Shown here piece after piece: positions 1 through 6,866 of a stretch of DNA of 64,000 nt (position 1 is the first letter of the stretch; each line of letters starts with the position of its first letter). This DNA is from an uncultured Bacilli bacterium (GTDB lineage: Bacteria; Bacillota_I; Bacilli_A; RF39; UBA660), in assembly GCA_934098395.1 (NCBI GenBank), contig CAKOOM010000001.1, positions 1 through 64,000 of the forward strand. The letters run 5' to 3'. Made by a program: the position numbers and the translations under genes. The notes below the pieces were generated by a model, which saw nothing but the letters and a program-made list of their open reading frames with translations, was not told where the DNA came from and searched no databases.

Positions 1-335
1 GTAGCTCCAGTTTCTCCAGTGGCTCCGGTTGGTCCGGTTGGGCCTGTTGCTCCAGTTTCGCCGGTGGCTCCAGTTGGACCGGTTGGTCCCGTAGCTCCAT
101 CAATACCTTGCGGAATAGTAAAATCTAATATGACGTTTTGTGCTGTTCCAACATTTTCTACTGATGCTTGTGTACCTGGGTCTCCAGTCGTTGTTTGACC
201 AACTGTAATTGTTGCTGCGCCAGCAGGACCTGTCGGTCCAGTTGGACCAGTTGGGCCAAATACTCCACATCTATTTTGACATTTTTTTCCTTCTTCTAAT
301 ATTTTTTGTATTTTACGAGAGTATTGATTATTCAT
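1..335 (-). CDS. Collagen-like Gly-X-Y repeat protein, spore-surface type (3' end beyond window)
   Basis: Read on the minus strand from the ATG at 335, preceded by AAAGGATG. The N-terminus (MNNQYSRKIQKILEEG...) carries a Cys-rich patch (KKCQNRCGVFG), followed by a short Gly-Pro-Thr run. A non-collagen segment of about 45 residues ends in 'DFTIPQGIDG', after which GPT/GAT/GET triplets run off the window edge. Such proteins in Bacillota often form exosporium or spore-coat filaments (BclA type) trimerised by a C-terminal domain, which is not visible here. A sigma-K-like -10 (CATAAACTA, 358-366 minus) lies about 22 bases upstream of the start. Spore surface location is inference. The repeats are also common in phage tail and adhesin proteins. 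Confidence 0.8.
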   Translation of the reverse strand, partial: MNNQYSRKIQKILEEGKKCQNRCGVFGPTGPTGPTGPAGAATITVGQTTTGDPGTQASVENVGTAQNVILDFTIPQGIDGATGPTGPTGATGETGATGPTGPTGATGETGA

Positions 336-357
336 CTTTTAATCATCCTTTCTTTAT

Positions 358-385
358 TAGTTTATGAAATAGCAAAAATATGTTT
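358..385 (-). promoter_or_regulatory. Possible sigma-K-like promoter of the collagen-like gene
   Basis: Reading the minus strand, an AC dinucleotide in AAACAT is followed about 15 bases later by CATAAACTA, which matches the mother-cell sigma-K -10 pattern CATAnnnTA. The implied start falls near 350, giving a leader of about 15 bases that contains the AAAGGATG ribosome site. No good sigma-A pair is seen in this direction. The call rests on pattern match only. Confidence 0.35.
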
Positions 386-413
386 ATTACTATTGACTAA
401 ATTATTATTTTTA

Positions 414-442
414 TTGTATTAACATGTTAATTGTTATATAAT
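414..442 (+). promoter_or_regulatory. Sigma-A-type promoter of nifJ
   Basis: TTGTAT (414-419), a 17-base spacer and TATAAT (437-442) lie 26 bases upstream of the nifJ ATG. The leader carries a GAGG ribosome site at 455-458. Confidence 0.6.
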
Positions 443-467
443 TAATATTGAAATGAGGCGATATTAA

Positions 468-3400
468 ATGAATAAATTTAAAACAATGGATGCGAATGAA
501 GCCGTTAGTACTGTGGCTTATAGATTTAGTGAGTTATGTGGAATTTATCCGATTACTCCAGCTTCACCAATGGCTGAAAAAATAGATATTTTGGCTAACT
601 CTAATAATTTAAATTTTTGGAATAATAAAGTTAAAGTAGTTGAAATGCAATCTGAAGCTGGGGCTGCTGCACTAGTTCATGGTGCACTTCAGTCTGGAGT
701 ACTGGCTTCCACATTTACTGCTAGCCAAGGTTTATTATTAATGATACCTACTTTATATAAAATGGCAGGTGAAATGTTACCTGGTGTTCTTCATGTAGCA
801 GCGAGAAGTTTAGCTACTCATGCTCTTAGTATATTTGGTGATCATCAGGATATATATGCAATTAGATCAACTGGGGTATGTATGCTTTGCTCTGCTAATC
901 CACAAGATGCTTATGTTATGGCAAATATAGCACATTTATCTGCAATTAAAGCTTCTTTACCGTTTGTTAATTTTTTTGATGGATTTAGAACCAGTCATGA
1001 AATTGATAAAATTAAATTGATTGACTTTGATAAAATTAAGGATTTAATTGATAATGATGCAATAGTTAGGTTTAGAAATAATGCAATGAATAATGAAAAT
1101 TTTAACACTCGTGGAACAGCTCAAAATGATGATATATATTTTCAAAATACCGAGGTAAGAAATAAGTTTTATAGTGATACGATCGATATTGTTGAGGATT
1201 ATATGAAAAAAGTTAATGATATTACTGGATCTAACTTTAAACCATTTAATTATTATGGATGCGATGATGCTGATAGTATAATTATTGCAATGGGTAGTGT
1301 TTGTGATACGATTAGAGAAACAGTTGACTATTTAAATGGCACTGGTAAAAAATACGGTATGGTGGAAGTACATTTATATAGACCATTTAGTACTAAACAT
1401 TTACTTAGTGTTGTTCCTAAAACTGTTAAAAATATCGCTGTTTTAGATAGAACAAAAGAACCAGCAGCTAGTGGTGAACCAATGTATTTAGATGTTGTTT
1501 CAGCATTTAATAATACTGGTATTAATATTGTTGGTGGTAGATATGGACTTTCTTCAAAAGATACTACTCCAGCTCAAATTAAGGCTGTATTTGATTTTAT
1601 TAATAGTGATCAGATACACAATAATTTTACAATAGGAATTAACGATGATGTTACTAATTTAAGTTTGAAGGTTGATAATAGTTTTGTTATTCCTAATGAT
1701 ATGACTGAGTTTTTAATTTATGGATATGGTTCAGATGGTATGGTTTCTACTTCAAAGGATATGATTAAGATTATAGGAGATAATACCAATAAATATGTAC
1801 AGGGATATTTTCAATATGATTCCAAGAAATCTGGTGGAGTTACTAGAAGTCATATGAGAATTTCTGATAATGAAATTAAATGTCCATATTATGTTAATAA
1901 CCCTTCTTTAATTGTTGTTTCTAAAGAAGAATATATATATAAATATGATATTTTAGATAATTTATGTAACAATGGAACTTTATTATTAAATACGAAGTTA
2001 GATAAAAATACTTTAATTAAGTCTTTACCAAATAAAGTTAAATATTTAATGGCAAAGAAAAATATTAGTTTTTATATTATAGATGCTTACAAAGTGGTTA
2101 ATGAACTTGGATTAAAAAACAAGATTAGTACTTGTATGGAAATATGTATATTTGATATTATTAAGATTATTGATCTTGAAACTGTTAAGAATATAATGAA
2201 GGAAACTAATATTAAGAGATTTTCTCATAAAGGAGATAATATTGTTAAAATTAATAATAGCATTGTTGATGAAGCAACAAAGCATGTTGAAAGAGTAGAA
2301 ATAGATCCTAATTGGATAAATCTTGAATATGTGGAAAATGATAATTTATCGTTTGACGAAAAAATTGGTCTTCTTAAAGGTAATTCACTTCCTGTTAGTG
2401 CATTTTTAGATAAAAAGAATGGTATTTATCCAGGTGGTAGTACTAAATACGAAAAAAGAGATATTGCGGAAAATGTTCCGTGTTGGAATAAAGAAAACTG
2501 TATTCAATGTAACCAATGTGCTTTTGTTTGTCCTCATGCAGTAATTAGACCATATTTACTTGATAAGAATGATAATTATAGTGATAGTATTGCTAGTTTG
2601 TTTCCTAAGGATAAAAAATATGCAATCGGCGTTAGTTACAAAGATTGTACTGGTTGTGGGCTTTGTGCTAATATTTGTCCTGGTAAAAATGGGGAAAAGG
2701 CTCTTGAAATGAAGAAATATGATAAAGAGCAATTTAATGATGAAAATATTAATTATTTAATTAATAACAAAGTAGATAACCCTGCTAAAGTTGTTAATGT
2801 TAAAAATATTGGATTTACTGATCCTAAGTTTGAATTTTCTGGAGCTTGTGCTGGTTGTGGAGAAACTGCTTATATTAAAAACTTAACTCAGGTATTTAAT
2901 GATAATTTATTCATAGCTAATGCAACTGGATGTTCTTCAATATACGGAGCTAGTGCACCATCTACACCATACTCTATTCCTTGGGCTAATAGCTTATTTG
3001 AAGATAATGCTGAATTTGGATTAGGTATTAAACAAGGAATTAATATTAAGAGAAATAAAATTAAAAATTATATGGAAAAAAATAAATGTGATTTATTTGA
3101 TAAATGGTTAGAAAATATGAATGATTATAATACTTGTCTAGAAGTTTTAAATGAAATTGATTTTGATAAACATAAAGAATTAGAACAACTAAAGGATTAT
3201 ATAGTTCCAAAATCTATGTGGATTATTGGCGGAGATGGATTTGCATATGATATTGGTTATGGTGGACTAGATCATGTACTTTCTATGACAGAAAATATTA
3301 ATATTTTAATATTAGACACAGAGGTATATTCAAATACTGGAGGACAATCTTCTAAATCAAGTAATGTCGGATCAATCGCTTCATTTACTTCAACCGGAAA

Positions 3401-3836
3401 AAATAACTATAAAAAAGATTTGGCTAGAATTGCTATGTGTTATCCTCATGTATATGTTGCTTGTGTAAATATTGGATATAACAAAGAGCAATATTTGAGA
3501 GCATTACAAGAGGCTAATAACCATGATGGACCTTCAATTATTATTGCATATGCGCCTTGTATTGAACATGGTATTAAATCTGGTATGGAACATAGTTTAG
3601 ATGACTCTTATTTAGCTTCAAAATGTGGATACTTTTTAACTTTTAGATATAATCCAGATACTAAGATATTTATTTTAGATTCTAAAGATGTTGATTTTGA
3701 TAAATATGATGAGTTTTTAGCTAATGAAAATAGATATGCGAATTTAAGAAAAGTCAATCCAGAAGGAGCTAATGAATTATTAGATAGACAAAAAGCGTGG
3801 GCTAAAAATAGATATGAATATTATAGTAAATTATAA
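468..3836 (+). CDS. nifJ: Pyruvate:ferredoxin (flavodoxin) oxidoreductase
   Basis: Single-chain PFOR of 1122 aa (family about 1170) that converts pyruvate, CoA and oxidised ferredoxin to acetyl-CoA, CO2 and reduced ferredoxin in the cytoplasm. The N-terminal TPP-type domain begins with 'YPITPASPMAEKIDI' near residue 27. Two 4Fe-4S ferredoxin motifs are visible: C678/C681/C684/C688 (CIQCNQCAFVCP) and C727/C730/C733/C737 (CTGCGLCANICP). The TPP/pyruvate domain starts at CAGCGE (C794, C797), supplying part of the proximal cluster, and contains GDGFAYDIGYGG near residue 922. The start is the ATG after GAGGCG. The gene has its own promoter and terminator, so it is monocistronic. It implies fermentative, oxygen-sensitive metabolism. 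Confidence 0.97.
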   Translation: MNKFKTMDANEAVSTVAYRFSELCGIYPITPASPMAEKIDILANSNNLNFWNNKVKVVEMQSEAGAAALVHGALQSGVLASTFTASQGLLLMIPTLYKMAGEMLPGVLHVAARSLATHALSIFGDHQDIYAIRSTGVCMLCSANPQDAYVMANIAHLSAIKASLPFVNFFDGFRTSHEIDKIKLIDFDKIKDLIDNDAIVRFRNNAMNNENFNTRGTAQNDDIYFQNTEVRNKFYSDTIDIVEDYMKKVNDITGSNFKPFNYYGCDDADSIIIAMGSVCDTIRETVDYLNGTGKKYGMVEVHLYRPFSTKHLLSVVPKTVKNIAVLDRTKEPAASGEPMYLDVVSAFNNTGINIVGGRYGLSSKDTTPAQIKAVFDFINSDQIHNNFTIGINDDVTNLSLKVDNSFVIPNDMTEFLIYGYGSDGMVSTSKDMIKIIGDNTNKYVQGYFQYDSKKSGGVTRSHMRISDNEIKCPYYVNNPSLIVVSKEEYIYKYDILDNLCNNGTLLLNTKLDKNTLIKSLPNKVKYLMAKKNISFYIIDAYKVVNELGLKNKISTCMEICIFDIIKIIDLETVKNIMKETNIKRFSHKGDNIVKINNSIVDEATKHVERVEIDPNWINLEYVENDNLSFDEKIGLLKGNSLPVSAFLDKKNGIYPGGSTKYEKRDIAENVPCWNKENCIQCNQCAFVCPHAVIRPYLLDKNDNYSDSIASLFPKDKKYAIGVSYKDCTGCGLCANICPGKNGEKALEMKKYDKEQFNDENINYLINNKVDNPAKVVNVKNIGFTDPKFEFSGACAGCGETAYIKNLTQVFNDNLFIANATGCSSIYGASAPSTPYSIPWANSLFEDNAEFGLGIKQGINIKRNKIKNYMEKNKCDLFDKWLENMNDYNTCLEVLNEIDFDKHKELEQLKDYIVPKSMWIIGGDGFAYDIGYGGLDHVLSMTENINILILDTEVYSNTGGQSSKSSNVGSIASFTSTGKNNYKKDLARIAMCYPHVYVACVNIGYNKEQYLRALQEANNHDGPSIIIAYAPCIEHGIKSGMEHSLDDSYLASKCGYFLTFRYNPDTKIFILDSKDVDFDKYDEFLANENRYANLRKVNPEGANELLDRQKAWAKNRYEYYSKL

Positions 3837-3869
3837 AAGAGCCAAGGAATAAAATCCTTGACTCTTTTA
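3836..3869. terminator. Bidirectional intrinsic terminator between nifJ and the DUF1653 gene
   Basis: AAAGAG-C-CAAGGA pairs with TCCTTG-A-CTCTTT around a loop of ATAAAA, with one internal mismatch. T-rich ends follow on both strands, serving the two convergent genes. Confidence 0.75.
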
Positions 3870-4094
3870 TGATATTTCTTCAAAACGATATTTTTGTGTT
3901 ATATCCGGATATTTTTGATGATCAACTTCACTTATAAACATTTTGTATGGGCGAGCCCATTTAGTATGTTCACCATATAAGGCTTCATAAATTACTATTT
4001 TTTCTAAGGTTTCACTATCATTTACAATATCTATTACTTTATATATATTTCCTTTAAAGTGTCTATACTTTTTTCCAGGTATTATTTCTCTCAT
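3867..4094 (-). CDS. DUF1653 family small protein
   Basis: 75 aa from the ATG at 4094, which sits behind a strong AAGGAGG; an upstream in-frame ATG at 4121 lacks such a site. The sequence 'IIPGKKYRHFKGNIYKVI' followed by 'VIYEALYGEHTKWARPYKMF' matches the DUF1653 pattern: a short, all-beta, cytoplasmic domain found widely in Bacillota and Proteobacteria. The biochemical role is not established. It is convergent with nifJ and shares its terminator, with no operon partners. The C-terminus is Glu/Ser-ended and there are no membrane segments. Confidence 0.75.
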   Translation of the reverse strand: MREIIPGKKYRHFKGNIYKVIDIVNDSETLEKIVIYEALYGEHTKWARPYKMFISEVDHQKYPDITQKYRFEEIS

Positions 4095-4194
4095 ATTAGC
4101 CTCCTTATTTAAGGATAACATTTATTAATAATATTGACAATAAAATTGTTTGTATTTATAATTAATTATGTATGTTCGATAGAGGGTGATAAGT

Positions 4195-4638
4195 ATGCAA
4201 GATAATAATATAATATATAATGATATTTTATTGTTGCTTGATAAATTATTACAAATCGAAGGTACTAAAAAAAACATTAATGAAAGAAATAATGATTTAA
4301 ATAGACAAATCAGTGAAAAAGAGGAACTAATTAATAATTTAAAAGATTTTTTAATAGATTTTTATTCACAAAGTGATGAATATAAATATTTTTATGAATA
4401 TAAAATGGATAGAGCAAGAAAAAATATGGATAAACTATATTTAGAAATTGCTAGATTAAAAAGTTTTTTTATTGATGAAAATGTAGTTTTGATGGAAGAG
4501 ATAAAAATTAAAAATAAATTACTCCAATTAATGAATATGATTTATTTTGATTGTTTTGAAGATGATATATTTTTTATGAATTCAGTACAAATTAGAGAAA
4601 AAATGATAAAAATTAAAAAAAAATTAAAAACTAAATAA
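4195..4638 (+). CDS. Hypothetical coiled-coil protein
   Basis: 147 aa from the ATG at 4195 behind GAGGGTGAT; a GTG nine bases upstream overlaps that ribosome site and is unlikely to be used. The protein is rich in Lys, Asn, Glu and Leu. Residues about 20-50 and 70-105 look like heptad-forming helices (for example 'NDLNRQISEKEELINNLKDF'). I see no signal peptide, membrane segment or recognisable catalytic motif. It stands alone between the DUF1653 gene and a terminator at 4700-4729. I do not recognise a family; a structural or regulatory helper would fit the composition, but that is a guess. Confidence 0.6.
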   Translation: MQDNNIIYNDILLLLDKLLQIEGTKKNINERNNDLNRQISEKEELINNLKDFLIDFYSQSDEYKYFYEYKMDRARKNMDKLYLEIARLKSFFIDENVVLMEEIKIKNKLLQLMNMIYFDCFEDDIFFMNSVQIREKMIKIKKKLKTK

Positions 4639-4699
4639 TTTTTGGTATATTTATTTAATAAATGGTAATATTAATAATGTCATACGATAGTATGATTAT

Positions 4700-4729
4700 G
4701 AGCTAGATGTTTTTCTAGCTCTTTTTTTA
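4700..4729 (+). terminator. Intrinsic terminator
   Basis: A perfect 8-bp stem GAGCTAGA/TCTAGCTC with loop TGTTTT is followed by seven T. It ends the coiled-coil gene transcript ahead of the mrnC operon. Confidence 0.85.
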
Positions 4730-4745
4730 CATTTAGTTAATTTAT

Positions 4746-4774
4746 TTTACAAATGTTTATGGTTATGATAAAAT
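4746..4774 (+). promoter_or_regulatory. Sigma-A-type promoter of the mrnC-rlmB-sigH operon
   Basis: TTTACA (4746-4751), 17 bases, then TAAAAT (4769-4774) preceded by TG (extended -10). It sits 19 bases upstream of the mrnC ATG. Confidence 0.6.
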
Positions 4775-4792
4775 GTTTATGGAAGTGATTTA

Positions 4793-5185
4793 ATGGATTT
4801 ATTTACAATTAATATTATTACTTTAGCATATTTGGGTGATGCAATTTATGAAGTTTATGTTAGAGAACATCTAATTAGTATAGGTGTGGAAATGGTGGAT
4901 GAATTACAAAAAGAAGCTATTAAATACGTATCTGCTAAAAGTCAAAGTAGAATATTGACTAATTTAATTAATAATGATTACTTAACTGAAGAAGAAAAAG
5001 ATATTGTTAAAAGAGGAAGAAATTATAAACGTAATACTCATCCGAAGAATACAGATATTATAACATATAAGTTATCTACTGGATTTGAAGCCTTAATTGG
5101 ATATTTGTATTTAAATAATCAAAAGGATAGACTTAACGAATTAATGATGATAGTTTTTGGAGGTAAATATGAAAAGAATGATTAA
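4793..5185 (+). CDS. mrnC: Mini-ribonuclease III
   Basis: 130 aa RNase III-like nuclease without a dsRNA-binding domain; the family matures 23S rRNA ends. The family signature is clear: 'TLAYLGDAIYEVYVREHL' near residues 10-27 with the metal-binding Asp, and 'TGFEALIGYLYL' near 99-110 with the second acidic site. Length is typical (Bacillus MrnC 143 aa). The ATG follows GGAAGTGATTTA. It is the first gene of an operon that continues with a rhodanese lipoprotein gene (17-base overlap), rlmB and sigH, close to the Bacillus mrnC-rlmB-yacP-sigH order. Confidence 0.93.
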   Translation: MDLFTINIITLAYLGDAIYEVYVREHLISIGVEMVDELQKEAIKYVSAKSQSRILTNLINNDYLTEEEKDIVKRGRNYKRNTHPKNTDIITYKLSTGFEALIGYLYLNNQKDRLNELMMIVFGGKYEKND

Positions 5186-5525
5186 ACTTTTATTTGTTTG
5201 TTTTTTAATTACTGGTTGTGGAAGTAGTAAATATACGAATATTGATTCTAATGAGGCAATGAAACTATTAGAAAATAATAATACTGTAATTATTGATGTT
5301 AGGGATAGTGACGAATATGAAACAGGACATATTGTTAATTCAATAAATATACCATTAAATGATATTGCAAATATTGATTATAGTAAGGATCAAGCTATTA
5401 TATTATATTGTGCGACTGGTGTAAGAAGTCTTCAAGCAATTGATATATTAAGTGATAAGGGATATACAAATCTTTATAATTTAGATGGTGGACTTTTAAA
5501 TTGGGGATTTGAATTGGAGGAATAA
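5169..5525 (+). CDS. Rhodanese-domain lipoprotein
   Basis: 118 aa from the ATG at 5169, directly behind GGAGG; its first 17 bases overlap the mrnC end. The N-terminus MKRMIKLLFVCFLITGC is a lipoprotein signal with lipobox LITG-C, so the domain is predicted to be anchored outside the membrane. The rest is one rhodanese domain ('VIIDVRDSDEYETGHI', then active loop CATGVRS with catalytic Cys81). Rhodaneses transfer sulfane sulfur; the natural substrate is unknown here. It occupies the position held by yacP (NYN nuclease) in Bacillus, between mrnC and rlmB in place of that gene. Confidence 0.88.
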   Translation: MKRMIKLLFVCFLITGCGSSKYTNIDSNEAMKLLENNNTVIIDVRDSDEYETGHIVNSINIPLNDIANIDYSKDQAIILYCATGVRSLQAIDILSDKGYTNLYNLDGGLLNWGFELEE

Positions 5526-5526
5526 A

Positions 5527-6231
5527 ATGTATATATTTGGGAAGAATGTGGCAAGAGAGAAAATAAACAGTGGAGAGAAAATTAATAAGATATATATATC
5601 TGATAAATTTAGAGATGAGGAAATATTTAATTTAATTAAGAAGAAAAAGATTAAATATAGTATTGTTCCTAATAAATTTTTGGATAATAAAGTAGATGGA
5701 ATGCATCAAGGAATAATTATTGATGTTGATGATGTTAATACTTTTGACTTTGATTATATTAAAACTATAGATAAAGAAAATCCTGTAATTGTTATGTTGG
5801 ATCATTTGGAAGATCCACATAATTTTGGAGCTATTATTAGAACCTGTGAAGCTCTTGGAATTGATGGAATAATTATACCTAACGACAGAACAGTAGGAAT
5901 AAATGCTACAGTTGTTAAAACTAGTGCTGGGGCGATATATAATATGCCAATTATAAGGGTGGCTAATTTAACTTCAACAATAGAAAAACTTAAAGATATT
6001 GGATATTGGATTGTTGGTACTGATATGAATGGAGAGAATTATAAAGAAATAGATTATAATATGCCTGTTTGTTTAATTATTGGCAATGAGGGAAAGGGAA
6101 TTAGTGATATTGTTAGAAAAAATTGTGACTATATTGCTAGTATTCCAATGATTGGAAAAATTAATAGTCTTAATGCTTCAGTAACTTGTGGAATTATGCT
6201 TGCAGAGATTGTTTATGGTAGAGGAAAATAA
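5527..6231 (+). CDS. rlmB: 23S rRNA (guanosine-2'-O-)-methyltransferase, TrmH/SpoU family
   Basis: 234 aa from the ATG at 5527 behind TTGGAGG, starting 'MYIFGKNVAREKI', the usual RlmB N-terminus. The three SpoU motifs are visible: 'LEDPHNFGAIIRTCEALG', 'IGNEGKGIS' and 'IPMIGKINSLNASV', forming the knotted SAM-binding site. An N-terminal RNA-binding substrate domain spans about residues 1-75. The family methylates G2251 (E. coli numbering) of 23S rRNA. The stop overlaps the sigH start (TAATG), indicating translational coupling. Paralogue function (tRNA Gm18) cannot be excluded from sequence alone. Confidence 0.92.
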   Translation: MYIFGKNVAREKINSGEKINKIYISDKFRDEEIFNLIKKKKIKYSIVPNKFLDNKVDGMHQGIIIDVDDVNTFDFDYIKTIDKENPVIVMLDHLEDPHNFGAIIRTCEALGIDGIIIPNDRTVGINATVVKTSAGAIYNMPIIRVANLTSTIEKLKDIGYWIVGTDMNGENYKEIDYNMPVCLIIGNEGKGISDIVRKNCDYIASIPMIGKINSLNASVTCGIMLAEIVYGRGK

Positions 6232-6818
6232 TGGAATATAATGATTATGAAGTAGTTAGCTTGGCACAAGAAGGAAATGAAGATGCAATTAGTTTATTAT
6301 ATCAAAAATATAAACCTATTATTATTAAGAAGAGTAAAAACGCTATTATGTATGCACCGCACCATGGAATAGAAATTAGTGATATTATGCAGGAAGCTTA
6401 TATTGGATTAGATGAAGCTATTAAAAATTTTTCTCAAGATGATAGTGCTACTTTTTATACGTTTGCCATGGTATGTATAGAACGAAAAATATTTAATTAT
6501 TTAAAAAAAGTTACTAGAAGTAAAAATAAAATTTTAAATGAAGCAGTATATATTGATGAGAATATTGAGGGATTGATTAAAGATTCATTAGATATTGAAT
6601 ATAATTTTCTAGGAAATGATAATGAAAATAAATTAATGGATTTAATTCAGGAAAAATTAACTGATTTTGAATTAGAAGTATTTAAAATGAAAATTAAGGG
6701 ATATAGTTTTGAGGAAATAGCTAAAGATTTAAATAAAGATATTAAATCTATTTACAACACTTTTCAAAGAATTAAAGTTAAAATTAAAAAATATGTGAAA
6801 TTAGATGACTACTTATAG
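6231..6818 (+). CDS. sigH: RNA polymerase sigma factor, SigH-like
   Basis: 195 aa sigma-70 family protein. Region 2 carries 'DIMQEAYIGLDEAIKNF' and 'TFYTFAMVCIERKIFNYLKK', which parallels Bacillus SigH (FAELCITRQI). Region 4 near the C-terminus is a helix-turn-helix 'YSFEEIAKDLNKDIKSIYNTFQRIK'-like segment. SigH directs early sporulation and competence genes. Position after mrnC-rlmB matches the Bacillus sigH locus, supporting orthology. The ATG overlaps the rlmB stop by one base. A weak hairpin with a T-run follows at 6807-6830. Confidence 0.85.
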   Translation: MEYNDYEVVSLAQEGNEDAISLLYQKYKPIIIKKSKNAIMYAPHHGIEISDIMQEAYIGLDEAIKNFSQDDSATFYTFAMVCIERKIFNYLKKVTRSKNKILNEAVYIDENIEGLIKDSLDIEYNFLGNDNENKLMDLIQEKLTDFELEVFKMKIKGYSFEEIAKDLNKDIKSIYNTFQRIKVKIKKYVKLDDYL

Positions 6819-6830
6819 TTGTCTTTTTTT
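6807..6830 (+). terminator. Probable intrinsic terminator of the mrnC-sigH operon
   Basis: GACTAC/GTTGTC stem with one mismatch and loop TTATA, followed by seven T. It overlaps the last codons of sigH. Confidence 0.5.
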
Positions 6831-6846
6831 AAAAAATGGATATAAT
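6819..6846 (+). promoter_or_regulatory. Promoter of uvrA
   Basis: TTGTCT (6819-6824), a 16-base spacer and TATAAT (6841-6846), followed by AGGAGTGA and the uvrA ATG at 6867. The -35 is embedded in the sigH terminator. Confidence 0.5.
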
Positions 6847-6866
6847 ATTTATTTAGGAGTGATATT

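Noticed and set aside
1..260. Short tandem repeats resembling a CRISPR or tandem array
   Set aside because: They are GGX-CCX codons of Gly-Pro-Thr triplets in a continuous reading frame, not direct repeats with spacers.
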